From Tetmemena sp. SeJ-2015 (lineage: Eukaryota; Ciliophora; Spirotrichea; Sporadotrichida; Oxytrichidae), in the NCBI GenBank assembly GCA_027382625.1, contig JAJKFJ010020735.1, forward strand, positions 1-62,728: 62,728 bases of DNA, read 5' to 3'. The position numbers were made by a program, and so were the translations under genes. This document shows, in pieces, positions 46,325 to 56,732 of the stretch (within the stretch, counting starts at the first letter, position 1; each line of letters begins with the position of its first letter). The notes beneath the pieces were generated by a model. That model was not told the origin of the DNA. It saw only the letters and a program-made list of their open reading frames with translations, and searched no databases.

Positions 46325-47040
46325 TCCTAGTTGAAGAACTTTGACAAGGCCATGAACGAACTTGAAGAGAAGTTCAGCTGGCTGACTAGCCCTCACCAGT
46401 TTGTGACCCTCACTCATGAGGAAGACAAGCTTATCATATTTGAGAAGGGCGACCTCATCTTCATTTTCAACTTCCACCCTACCAAGGTAACCACACTTCC
46501 CTCTCACTCTCTTTCTGTTTCTTAACTTCCCTATAGAGCTACGAGCACTACCGCGTGGGCAGTCACTGGGGCAGCGAGCATGTTATCTTGCTTGACTCTG
46601 ACGAGCACAGATTCGGAGGCCACAACAGACTTGAACCCGCAGCAAGGAAAATCTTCTTCCCCATCTTCAAGACTCCTTGGTAAAACAGAAACAACTAAAC
46701 CTATATCCAAATATACTAAGATTTAATGGATTTGAGAGTGTGAGTTTTCATTCAGCTGTACATCCCCAACAGAACTGCTATTATCCTCTGTGCTGAGGAA
46801 AACCTGGCCAAGTACAGACTGTCTTTCAACGGACGCCCAGTACTCCCAGAATTAGTGAAGTTGTTGAAGAGGTCAAAGTACAGATTGAGGCACCAGTTGT
46901 CCAAGCTAGTTCAGTTGAAGTGGCTGTGGAGGAGAAAGTAGTCTATGTAGATATTGAGGCACTGCCAGAGAAGGTAGTGTAGAGCAGCAACCAGTAGCAG
47001 AAGTTGAAGTTAAAGCAGAGGAGGAGGCTAAGGTATGATG
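46325..47040 (+). CDS. GBE1: Glycogen branching enzyme, C-terminal block
   Basis: From pointer TCCTAGTTGAA (46325-46335) the frame continues from the inverted block as RFSQLKNFDKAMNELEEKFS. It passes an intron of about 40 nt starting at 46484 (GTAACC...CTATAG) into SYEHYRVGSHWGSEHVILLD and GGHNRLEPAARKIFFPIF. After a gap of about 75 bases (46682-46755) it gives YIPNRTAIILCAEENLAKYR. This is the C-terminal beta domain of branching enzyme. Beyond RPVLPE an acidic V/E-rich tail follows (ISEVVEEVKVQIEAPVVQAS ... PVAEVEVKAEEEAK), reached only by changing frame twice, so small indels or tiny IESs exist there; the true end is uncertain. The match of the pointer to 38997-39007 in reverse orientation shows that the middle of the gene is inverted in the germline. 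Confidence 0.85.
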
Positions 47041-47304
47041 GTAAAGAGAGAAAGAGATTGATGGTAAATATTAAAGTGAACCTAAAGAATAAATAAATAT
47101 TGTAGCTTATTTATAGCTAACGCCTTATTCTAATAATCTTTAATTAATACTTAATTCTTCCTCCTCTCTAAATACACTGGATCAAACCTTTCATTTATCT
47201 TTTTACTTCTATACTTGTTATGATAATTAGAAATATATATCATCTGTGGGACTCCTCTTTATTTATACTAGTTTGGGAGAGTACTAATTTAGTGTGTATA
47301 CTAT
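47041..47304. other. AT-rich intergenic spacer
   Basis: 3' flanks of two converging genes. No coding island. Confidence 0.5.
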
Positions 47305-49476
47305 TCACAAATCGTGGTCTTATTCACTTTCTTCTTTGGGTTTGCTCTTGTCAAGCAGATTTTGTCTCTCTAGCTCCTCATGCTCCTTTATCTGCTCTTA
47401 TTGAGCCTATATGATCTCTGCCTTAGTTGGCACAAACCAAATAAACTATACGATCATAGTATTGAGTATATTGCTTTTTTATGTGAGTTTATAGAGGAAG
47501 GTGAAGCAGGTGGCGATGAGCTGGATGACGATGAGGATGTAGTACTTGTCCAGGTGGTCGCTGTCCACCCCACTTGGTGGCAGAAGAAAGAACCCAGCAG
47601 AGGACCGCCCACTGAGGAAGCGAAGTTGTAAGCCCCAGTGAGTGTGGCGAAGACAGTGGCCTCCACGGAGAAGGGAGTGATCTTGGTGAACAGCACTACT
47701 GTAGGCAGGTAGCTGAAAGCTAGAGACAGAGTGTCTGAGATGATATTGGTGAAAAACACGAATGTCAAGTCGTTAATGAATCAATTTATATGGTATGCTT
47801 ATTTTCTTATGAAGGGGACATTGAGTCTGAGAACGAGGATGAGGTTGCAGCAGCCTCCAAAGAGACAGCAGAGTTGGGAGAGCTGAAGGAGGGACCTGAA
47901 CTCCCAGTCTTGGAAGTAGCTATTGTAGACTAGGGTGCCTATGAGGAGGGAGATGTAGGAGATGAGGGTGAGGAGGGAGTAAGTCATCTTGCTGAAGTTG
48001 AGCACGTTGAGTTGAAAGTAGTAGGAGACGTCTCCAAATCTGGGAACAAGCAGTCCACACAGCATGAAGTAAGCAAGTGTCTTGTATATCTAAGGAGTTC
48101 TCAGAGCTTACAAGAAATAGTTGATTGCAATATGTGGGTTGTATGTGTAAGTAGCTTTCTTGATGGCGATCATGTTCTTGTTGAAGTCACTCTTGTTGGG
48201 GCCGTGGCTGACTTCGTTGTTGCCGTCCCTTGTCGATGTCCTTGTTCATCTTGAGAGCAAGGACGGACATGCTCAGACCCAGTACTCCACAAATCAAGAA
48301 ACTCATGTGCGGGTTCAGATACAACAATAATTATAATAAACACTTCCTGACATTTATTGATACTGAGTAAGGAAGCCAGCACTGACAGAGCCAACTATAC
48401 CTCCGAATGCTAACCAGATCCAAGAGAAGCTGTTCAAATCCTGAGAGCCATGCTCAGGGTCTCTTCTGGCTTGCATGACCATGAGAGCATCGATGATTGA
48501 ATCGTTGAATGCCACGTTGAAGGCGTAGAGAGTTAGACATATTGTTATAACATGTTTTTCGTAGATAAGGTCTGGCACAAAAACATATGAGTGATAAGAA
48601 GTTATTAGGCACGAGTGGTAGAAGGAAGACAAAGGACAGTAGGCCATTTATAGCGATGTAAGTTCGCCTCTTCGACCCACACAACGGTACATTCACATCA
48701 AATAACAATTATAAACTAAGTCTAAACTAATATCTACAATTTAATTATAGGTAGTATCACTAAATAGTAGATGAATAAATTGTCTGCGATCAATCCATAG
48801 ATGACTTTGAGACTCCAGGGCATGCAGATGATGGAAGTGAGCACACTTGCATCTCTGCAGGTTCGAGTTTGAGGTACTATTTAAAAAGATCCATAACTGA
48901 GAGGTCTACAAAAACCTTGAAGCCCTGAATAAAGTAGGAGAGGGTCATTATTCGCATATAGGAGGGGTCGAAAGTATTGTGGATCTTCTCAAACCACGCG
49001 AGAGTGTGGTTTACTCGTCCGATTGTATACTACACAATCGATTGTGAGCCACTTAAAAAGACTAATAGAGATAATAAAATACATGAGTATGTTCTTTTAA
49101 CTTTTGTCTTGGTCCTTTTCGAAATTAAGCTTGCTATCGTAGATGTGTGAGTCATCTTAGGACTAGCTTGAAGTAGAGTTAATTATAAATTAACTCTAAC
49201 TCAACAATAAACTCAACAAACTTTAAAGTTGTTATCCTTATTGCTTAAGAAAGTAGTAGCCTCGTCTGCCTCCTCCTCATCTATGTCACTGAACAAGTCT
49301 TCGTCCTCTCTTTGGTTGCTTCTGTGATTGTTCTACCTGGTATTTAGAGATTTCCTTTCCCTTCCCTCTCTCGGTTAAGCAGTCCTCGTTCGTCTGGCAA
49401 CAGTTGGCCCCTCGTACTCCTCCAAGTTGACTGATCCCTCGCTGTTCGGCAGAGCTGCTGCTGCTTGGTTTCTCAT
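47305..49476 (-). CDS. Folate/biopterin (BT1) family transporter
   Basis: Starting at the ATG 49476 (minus): MRNQAAAALPNSEGSVNLEE and an acidic N-terminus (DLFSDIDEEEADEATTF). After IESs come HTLAWFEKIHNTFDPSYMRI, LSYFIQGFKVFVDLSVMDLF, ICMPWSLKVIYGLIADN, VPLCGSKRRTYIAINGLLSF, NDSIIDALMVMQARRDPEHG and FGGIVGSVSAGFL, then further membrane helices and VDSDHLDKYYILIVIQLIAT. The order and the G-x-x-D, R-R-x-Y and D-A-L-x-V...A-R motifs fit the BT1 family of 12-helix folate/pteridine carriers in protists. It ends with a charged tail and TGA at 47305-47307. IES pointers include GTGCC (about 48570/48606). Three places need one- or two-base corrections (near 48212 in a G run, 47573 in a G run, and 48845 in a GTGTG run), most simply sequence errors. 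Confidence 0.75.
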
Positions 49477-49768
49477 TTTAATTATAGATTTAAACCCACA
49501 CACTCGAGCAAATGCATTATACTTTTGTGTGAATGGTTTATTGAAGTGTTGGATTAATTTGAAAGCGCATTCATTAAGAAGAATAGTAACTTGACTTATT
49601 TCCTGTTGCTCCAAAATAACTCACTCACTTAATGCAAAACCATGGTGGAGAAAGATAGAGGGAATTTACTTAAAGCTTAAATATATCTGTCTAAATTATA
49701 ATCTTAATTCATTAATTTGCAATATCAGTTTCTTTCATCATCATGATCAAGACAATCTCTCTTAATAA
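49477..49768. other. Divergent intergenic region
   Basis: The transporter (minus) and the membrane-protein gene (plus) start 290 bases apart and diverge; the space must hold both 5' flanks. An open minus-strand extension of the transporter (to 49614) looks like leader rather than coding. Confidence 0.4.
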
Positions 49769-50768
49769 ATGAGTAGAATATTTTTAAGTATTGGTATCTC
49801 ACTTGCAGCACTACTTCTAGTGGCGACATAGAGCGAATCAATTCAGGCCAAGAAGGATTTCTTCAAGCTCATTAAAGACTAATTCAACTTCAATAAGAAG
49901 GAAGTCTCAGATGCTCACCCCTCATAGACTCCTACTACCACTGTCGCCGAGGAAATTAGTAATGAATAACCTAATTAGATATAAGAGTAAATTTCCCCAT
50001 TCGTTCTAGCTGATGAGCCAAACAAAAAATGGATAGACACCATCACCCAAGACTGCCAGCCTCAAGGAATATATTCACTCCAACTTATATTGTTTAAGGA
50101 GATTGCATCCACTGCGCTCATGTTGAGTGCATCTGCCCAAGCAGCCCACAGGCAACTTGCCCTGCCAATACTCTGGACAGCATCAACCAGTGCATATCCT
50201 AAGACCTCAACTTCTACAATAACACAGTTCTCTCTCTTGGAAAGGGTTCTGATTCTTTCAAGAAGTCCAGTGGCTCCTCTTACAAACCTCTTAACTTCAA
50301 GATAGACCTCGTCGCTCACAATACCTTACAATTACCATTGATTCTTTAAAAGTGTGTTGGTTGGACTGGTCAGTCGTATGTGTATAAGTTCTCCAACGAC
50401 CTTGAGGATGGAAAGACCAACGTGCACGTGACCTTGAAGGTGAGCAGCAACACCAAACTCATGACCTATAATCAAACTGTGAGCGAGGAAGATGACGACA
50501 CCCAAGAGCTAGTGACCGCCTCAATCCCAGATTTCACAGAGACCACCTTCACCCTCAAGCCTAGCGAGAAGCGCCACATCGCCTTCTACGACTGCTCTCA
50601 AGCAGCAAACGGAAATATCAATCCAAATCTTAACTCATCGTTAAATACAAAGCACATTTAAATAAGCTAGTGACAGTGACTGCAACCAGAGACGATGCAG
50701 GCCTATTCGGGTACACTCTTTACTTTGGACTGATAGCTTCTCTCCTGCTCAGTTAACTCTTAATTTGA
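49769..50768 (+). CDS. Secreted/type I membrane protein of unknown function
   Basis: The ATG at 49769 begins MSRIFLSIGISLAALLLVAT, a clear signal peptide. A Q/T-rich segment follows, then (after a short non-frame gap near 50080-50100, probably an IES) a Cys-rich part, DCIHCAHVECICPSSPQATC, and a beta-rich region (TNVHVTLKVSSNTKLMTYNQ). After another gap (about 50600-50670) comes VTATRDDAGLFGYTLYFGLI and a terminal hydrophobic helix ASLLLSQLLI before TGA at 50766-50768. TAA/TAG are Gln. The layout suggests an ectodomain with disulfides and one C-terminal membrane anchor (or a GPI signal). I do not recognise the family. Confidence 0.65.
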
Positions 50769-51062
50769 GAAGACTGCTGATAATCAAGATAGAGTCTCCA
50801 CTATAAATCTTGCAATAGTAGAAATAGTAATAATATCTCACCCCAATATCTTTTAATTTTAATAATATTTCGAGACTACAATCATCAGCTCCTGGTTTCT
50901 TTATTCTAAATTATTTGCATTCTATATCCTTAAAATATTATACTCTCAGCTCTAGATTACGATGCTAGTTATATAAGATCATCTTGGGTTAATGATGTGT
51001 GGGTGATGCTTGAGAGAGTGAATTCGATGAATTATTTATAAATCAATATAACTTTTGATACA
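50769..51062. other. AT-rich intergenic spacer
   Basis: No coding island between two plus-strand genes. Confidence 0.5.
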
Positions 51063-52471
51063 ATGGGAAATAAGAACACAAGGAATAAGCTTCCACTAAA
51101 TATTTTGCAGATTCCAATCTACGCTGTAAGCACATTCACCAAGCCTTATTCACCCATCATCATAACCTTAAGCATTCCTTTATATGTTAACTTTCTAGAT
51201 TGGTTCATACAACGATTTCATTTTCTTGGGCGGAGGTGGTGGCTACGAAATAGAAAACAAGATTGAGGTCTATCAGCTTGAGCATCCAAGCCAAAAGATT
51301 TTGAAGAAGCTAGTTCATCAAGAGCCCTGCGGCCATGGAGTGCCTAATTTCTTTGAGCTCCCCTTCCATGTAAGATAGAAAGTGGAAGTTTATAATCTCA
51401 TCATTACAGAACTTGAATATTTTGACTGCTTGCATCTTCGCTGACGTCGCACTTTTCAAGATAGAAGTCTCGACTGGGTAAGGCCTAATTATCTTTTCTA
51501 GGAATGTGATGTCATAATGTTTCCTTCTTTAGAAAACTAGAGAAGCTGCTATCGTTCCAAGCCGACTTCAAGTCAGTAGAGGCAGCTGTAAATTGCTGCA
51601 GGTACTCCAGAGATAACAGCTTGCTGGCAACTGGAGGAGATGACTCCATAGTCAGGGTGTTCAAACTCAATACCAAAGACTACAAGTCTGCTGAGAAAGT
51701 ACTCGAGCTGCCTGGTCATTACGAACCCATCAACTCACTACCTTAAATGTGTTTATTCTAAATTCCTTTAACTCACTAGATTTCTCACCCGATAACAAAC
51801 TTCTAATCTCATCCTCATCAGATAAGAGTTGCCTCATTTTCAACCTTGAAAAGAAGGGACAGAAACTGTAAAAGCTGACCTTCAACGATGGCTTGACTTC
51901 TGAATCTAAGAACATGCTAATGAGAGGTTGCTTCTTTACAAGCAATGGAAAGTTCATTTACACACTTGCTACTCAGACAAGGCAGCGCTCCTATCTCGTC
52001 AAGTGGAGGAATAGCCAAAACTTTATAAGAGTGCGTAATATAGAATATTACTTTGATCCAGTGGGCGTGAGAGTGGTGCATAACTAAACTGCTTCTGGAA
52101 TGAGAGTCTCTCAAACGGGCAACTTGATTGGACTAATGACAAGCGATGGCTACATTAAGGTAATGAAAGAGAGCGCATCAGAGGGAGACTTTGTATTCTA
52201 ATAAAAAAGACACAGACTTCCTGTCACTGTCTCTCTTTCAAGAACGACGCAAGTGGAAACCCTGAATATATTCTCAGTGGCTCGCCAGACTACACTTACA
52301 ACATTATCCCTTGTACCACTTTTAATACAATATATTTTACTTCTTGGCTTAGTAAGTTATCTCTAGTATTTTATTAACCTTCTTGCAGAGCTAATATTTG
52401 GACTACTTCTAAAACTATTGCTGATAGCTGGCCTAGCTGTAGTGCTTCTGCCTCTTGCTTTCCGCCCATGA
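51063..52471 (+). CDS. SEC12/PREB-like WD40 membrane protein (Sar1 GEF)
   Basis: The ATG at 51063: MGNKNTRNKLPLNILQIPIY, then a GT-AG intron (about 51127-51199) to IGSYNDFIFLGGGGGYEIEN, the glycine-rich first blade typical of SEC12/PREB. More introns (51370-51410, about 51479-51532) join NLNILTACIFADVALFKIEV, LLATGGDDSIVRVFKL (WD-type blade), DFSPDNKLLISSSSDKSCLI, SYLVKW, VSQTGNLIGLMTSDGYIK and LSFKNDASGNPEYILSGSPD. The end is a single hydrophobic helix (LKLLLIAGLAVVLLPLAF) and TGA at 52469-52471. A seven-blade propeller plus a C-terminal membrane anchor matches SEC12/PREB, the ER-resident exchange factor for Sar1 in COPII budding. One base seems missing near 52233 (LPVT to CLSF). Confidence is good for fold and topology, moderate for orthology. 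Confidence 0.75.
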
Positions 52472-52582
52472 TAGTACGGCCCACAAGGAATTATTTATTG
52501 AACCACTAAAGAATGAATATTTAGAGTTATTGGAATTTTATCATGCCTTAATCATAAAAAAGATTTTTCCACTCAGATAAAA

Positions 52583-53104
52583 ATGGAGATTCAGTCAGCA
52601 CCAGAACAGTTGAATGCAGTTGTGTTTCAAGATACCTCACTAAACATTGAAAGTAAATTGATCATGATAATATAGATGCTCGTTTAGATATTGCATTCAT
52701 GAGGATGCAAAACAGGGCTCCTCAGATAGGTCCAGCCTTCCAGCTTCACTATATCCCATAGGCTCCATTTAAGGAGGTGAGAGGAAAGCATGTGAGGTAC
52801 ACAGAGAGAATCATAGATCTTGATTTGCTTCTCTCCGAAGATCTAGAAGTCATGGAGAAATAGTAGCGGGTGCCTTTGCAACTATGGGATCCAAGCAGGT
52901 TAAATAAGTATGAATGTAAGTTAAGAATGTATTGATTGTAAGATGATGCTCATTTCTATTTTAGTGGAGGATTATCTAACTTAAGCTAAGAAGAACTTAC
53001 CTGAGAAGTTACAAATTCAAGAGGACACCATACTAACTTGGCTAACCTATCACGATTACAAAGTTGATTAAGCTTTGGAGGAGCTCATTAAAAACTTTGG
53101 ATGA
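52583..53104 (+). CDS. ELM2-like domain protein
   Basis: The ATG at 52583: MEIQSAPEQLNAVVFQDTSL, then (after a small IES or intron near 52655-52670) RMQNRAPQIGPAFQLHYIPQ, RIIDLDLLLSEDLEVMEKQQ, LWDPSRLNKYE. A GT-AG intron (about 52917-52964) leads to EDYLTQAKKNLPEKLQIQED, TILTWLTYHDYKVDQALEEL, IKNFG and TGA at 53102-53104. The pattern R-x-G-x-x-x-Q...P followed by W-x-P...Y-L and a helical L-x-x-x-D-Y-x-x-x-x-A-L repeat is that of ELM2 domains found in histone-deacetylase corepressors. No SANT/Myb domain follows; the protein is only about 150 aa, so it may be partial. Confidence 0.55.
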
Positions 53105-53220
53105 ATGCTATCATCTGTAAACACAGATCATAAATGCAGGGTATAATTCGTTTTTTGAAATTAATTACTAACTAATTTGACCTTGAATGGCTTTTATTTT
53201 CCTTCATTTTGATTGTTTAT

Positions 53221-53953
53221 TCAAGCTTTCTAGTCGATCATAACAATGGCTACCTTGAATAGTTCCTGAATCTCCTTGCTCTCTCTGATCTACTCAGGAA
53301 TGAAACTCTTCCACCCCTTGTACCAAACTGCTATCTCTTCAAATATCTCCTCAACCTGAGTCTCTAAATCTTCACTCCTAGATTGTACACTTGCAGTTTT
53401 CTCATCATCATCGTGTTTGAACTTATCCCCTGAGCTGAGTTCATCGATACTCTTGAGCCAAAAATCAAGTGCGCCTATCCACTTGGAGAAGAAGTGCTCC
53501 TTTAAGATCTTTAACAGTGGTATTTGAGTCAATTACATCTGCCCATTCAAATAGCTGCACCAGAGGTTGAATGTCTTATTCAGATGGATCAACTGAGAAG
53601 GATTGCAGTGATGGAGTTAGCTTTGGTAAGACACATCTAGCTATAAGGTTTTAGACTGACTGCTGGTCCAAAAATGCACAAAAATATTTTTAATAAATGG
53701 CTTGCGAGCTTGTGTGTTTGAAGATTAGCATTCCTAAATGTCTTCTGCGAAGGGCTTGAGCAAAGTGAGAGCTAGGGGAGAATCTAGCTTCCAGTCTGAG
53801 AGTGCAGTTGAAAGTTTAAGTTTGAGAGCCACTACTAGAGATTGCAGATCAGTCTCTTAGAATATCTCTCTCCAGGGGAAAAGCCAATTTTACACTAAGT
53901 TCTCCTCAGACAGATCCCTTGGCTGCCACTCTTCTATCTCTCTTTTCAGTCTT
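53221..53953 (-). CDS. TFIP11: TFIP11/NTR1-like splicing factor, C-terminal block
   Basis: Entering on the minus strand at pointer AAGACTGA (53946-53953): KREIEEWQPRDLSEENLVQN, WLFPWREIFQE, LSTALSDWKL, CVLPKLTPSLQSF, FEWADVIPLLKIL, KEHFFSKWIGALDFWLKS and WYKGWKSFIPEQI, ending FKVAIVMIDQKA and TGA at 53221-53223. This follows the C-terminal GCFC-type region of TFIP11/Ntr1 motif by motif (HFFPKW...WYLGWKS). TFIP11/Ntr1 activates the DEAH helicase that disassembles the spliceosome. A 10-bp IES (53525-53534) is needed to join DVI to PLLKIL; another gap lies near 53640-53720. TAA/TAG are Gln. The gene continues upstream at 56725. Confidence 0.85.
53525..53534. other. Possible 10-bp IES, pointer ATT
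   Basis: ATT on the plus strand at 53522-53524 and 53532-53534. Removal of 10 bases restores the family's EWADVI-PLLKILKEHFF reading; without it the frame leaves the family sequence. Confidence 0.5.
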
Positions 53954-56732
53954 AGAGTATAAAATAGTAGTTCAAAGATAAAATTTTAACTTTACAACAA
54001 AGTTAAATCATATTGTTAGAATAAAGGAAAATACTAACAAAAAATAATTTTCCCTCTTAAGGAAATAAGGCTCATAACTTAATTAACAACGTCTTAATCT
54101 TTAATACTTTGATTAAACTGAGATTTAATCAATTTTAAAGGCTTCTTGCACATCATATGATTCCCAAATTGATAAAAATGGGAAATCTAATTTAAATTAA
54201 AAACTTTACAAAATATAAACTTGGGAGAAATGATGCGCAATGTGTTGATTATCGGAGTCATATTCAAATAAAAATGGATATTTAATAATTTATGAAGGAT
54301 ATTCTTCTTCATCTATGGGAAGATGTTCATGGGCATTTTCAACAGAGAGGAGCTCTCACTTAGAGTAAGTAAACGGCCAAAATATTATAGATAAATCCCA
54401 TTAGAATGGATAATAGTCTTTACAATTTTCTAAACTTGTTAGTGTAGAAAAGCATCCGATTGAATTTATCTCTAACTCCACTTATCTTTTTTTTATTGAA
54501 TGAGACTGCGATATTTCCAGAATATTTTGGTAAAGAAATCTACGGCAGGCAAGTGTATGAAATAGTAGACAGGCTTATACTTAAATGCAAACATCTTTGA
54601 ACTTAAAACTAAAGTGATTATTTTTGTAATAATAGTACTCTGAGAGCATTAAGTGGGAGCAACTTCATCTATAAATTCATCACATTCTTAGCTTATTTGT
54701 AATATCTTAATCTCGACAATAAACTATGACAGAATGATAAGTGACTTCATTTAAGTTGAGTAAATGATGGTCACACCTACTTTAGAAAATACAAGCTCTC
54801 AAATTCCCTTAGATGATTCTCTCTAAATAGACACAGGAAAAGAAAGCTAATCAAAAATATAAGATATATTTTTAAAGCTGCTCATAAAACGAAGTGGAAA
54901 ATAAATGCTCCTCCGTGGACAATTCATAATCTAATTTAGAAAAGGGTGCAAATAATTTATTGAGAAAGCAGTAAACACTAACTAAGAATGAAATAGAGAG
55001 TCATAAATGCCAGATAGAAGAACTAAAGTACCTCACTAAACTTTAATCCATCGAGCACAAAGCCAAGAGTCTAGGATTTAACTTTACCAAAGAGTTTAAG
55101 GAGGTAGTTAAAGAATTAAGAGAGAGAAAGAGGAAAAATATAGACCTAGTCACTATCCTAACTCAGCAAGGGCAAATCAATAAAATGAGTGCCAGACGCA
55201 AACACGTCCACTATGAGGAACTGTAAGTGAGTGATATTTAAGGAAAAATAAGGTTTGTTAACATGAGAGAACATCCTCTAGAATATCATTAAGTCATTTA
55301 GTATGCTTTTAAATACAATGGCTTCGAGCAGGACATGTATTTAGAATACTTAAAACTGAAAACAAAAAATATCGTAGAGCGTGAAGAGGAAGAGAGTTTT
55401 ATAATTTTTAGAGTTTAGACAAATAGCTGATCTTAAAAATCTTAAATGGAGTTCAGGCAGTTGTTGATATCCAAGTAGCAGCCACCTATATAGATAAGTC
55501 TGGATTTGAAAGCAATCTAATTGAAATAAGTGAAGATCTCTATCAAAAAGTAGGTAAAGAATCTGATAAAGTTGAAGGACTACTCTTTTACTATCTCTAC
55601 ATTCTTAAGGAGTTGTCCTAAGCGCGAGTTGAGCTCGATCGTCTGAGTCGAGAACTAATGAAAGAAGATAAATCCAACTATGGACAAGAATATATTTATA
55701 TTCTATATCATATATCTATGGACATGTTCAGCGAGTTCTTTAAATTCTAAACGAGCTTCAAATAGACCAATATTCTTTCCATTAACAGTCCGTAGACTCT
55801 ACTCATCTAGTCACTCAAACTTTACTCTGTTTCGATAAGAAGGAATGCGAGCTGTGCTAATTAAATCAATTGTTGCTTTTGAGTCCTTTTATTAACTCTC
55901 TCTTTACCTTTGACTTAGAAAGTAAAGACTCGGATATAGAGAGTTTGAGGTTAAAGTTGATAGCTTTAATGAGAGCTTAAACTGCAATTCAAAGATATAA
56001 AGAGCTCTTGGATGATGAAGATGAATCAAACAGCAGCAAGTTTATGATCACTATAATTGTCTTTTATTCACAATAGCTACTATAAATTGATCAAAGGACT
56101 GTATTTCCTAGGTCTGGTTTCTTCAATCCTCTTTTCTATGTACATTTTGGATAACTATACTAAGCGCTAGCTAGATCATGATTAGGAGCAGAGATTCAAA
56201 AGCTCAAAGACAAACGAAGGAGATGGCGCTAGTATTTTCAAAAAAGAAGAAAATAAAGAAAAAGATAATGCTACACTCAATTAGAAGACTTAATCAGCTA
56301 GTGAAAGCACTGAACATCCTATTACCAAGCCAAGTTTCTTCAATCTAGGTGGAATTTTCTCTGCAAATGGAAAGGCCAGTGATAAACTGAGCTAAATAAA
56401 GCAAAAAGAAGAGTGGCTAAAAGAGCAAGACAGACTAGAAAAAGAGAGATTAGAGAGGGAGGGCAAGCAAAACTCAGAGATGAAGTTTAAGGGTTTTGTT
56501 AAGCGGCCTAAGCCAGAAGAAGAAGTGCAAGAATAGTAGTAGCAACCATAAGTAGATCATAGAAGCATGCTAGAGAGGCTAAAAGATAAGAAAAGCTAAA
56601 TTAAGAATGCATAAAAAAGTAGCTCAAATAAGGAATCAGAAGAGTTAGAGTAGCTTTTAGAGAAAATGAAAAATGACTGATTAGATTTTAGCTTTCATAC
56701 AATCCTTTTCGAAATACTAATTTATCAGTCTT
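53954..56732. other. 2.8-kb IES of the TFIP11-like gene with a nested gene
   Basis: The 8-bp pointer AAGACTGA (minus) occurs at 53946-53953 and 56725-56732. Removing what lies between joins LYLKPRL to KREIEEW in frame, where TFIP11 relatives have an uninterrupted helix. The IES carries a complete plus-strand gene (54323-56680). Confidence 0.85.
54323..56680 (+). CDS. Coiled-coil protein of unknown family, nested in the TFIP11 gene
   Basis: The first likely ATG is at 54323 (MFMGIFNREELSLR), followed by islands IFPEYFGKEIYGRQVYEIVD (about 54510) and a long charged coiled coil (55000-55230: IESHKCQIEELKYLTKL, FTKEFKEVVKELRERKRK). A helical region follows (55440-55860: VQAVVDIQVAATYIDKSGFE, VEGLLFYYLYILKELSQARV, YIYILYHISMDMFSEFFKF). 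The last part (56150-56680) is charged and Q-rich (EEWLKEQDRLEKERLERE) and ends LLEKMKND with TGA at 56678-56680. AT-rich gaps with no frame (54370-54500, 54620-54830, 55240-55430, 55860-56130) are IESs or introns. TAA/TAG are frequent Gln codons. I do not recognise the family; it runs opposite to the gene that contains it. Confidence 0.6.

Noticed and set aside
50062..50319. Minus-strand 85-aa frame over the Cys-rich protein
   Set aside because: The plus strand has a signal peptide, cysteine pattern and membrane anchor in continuity; the minus frame is antisense to it.
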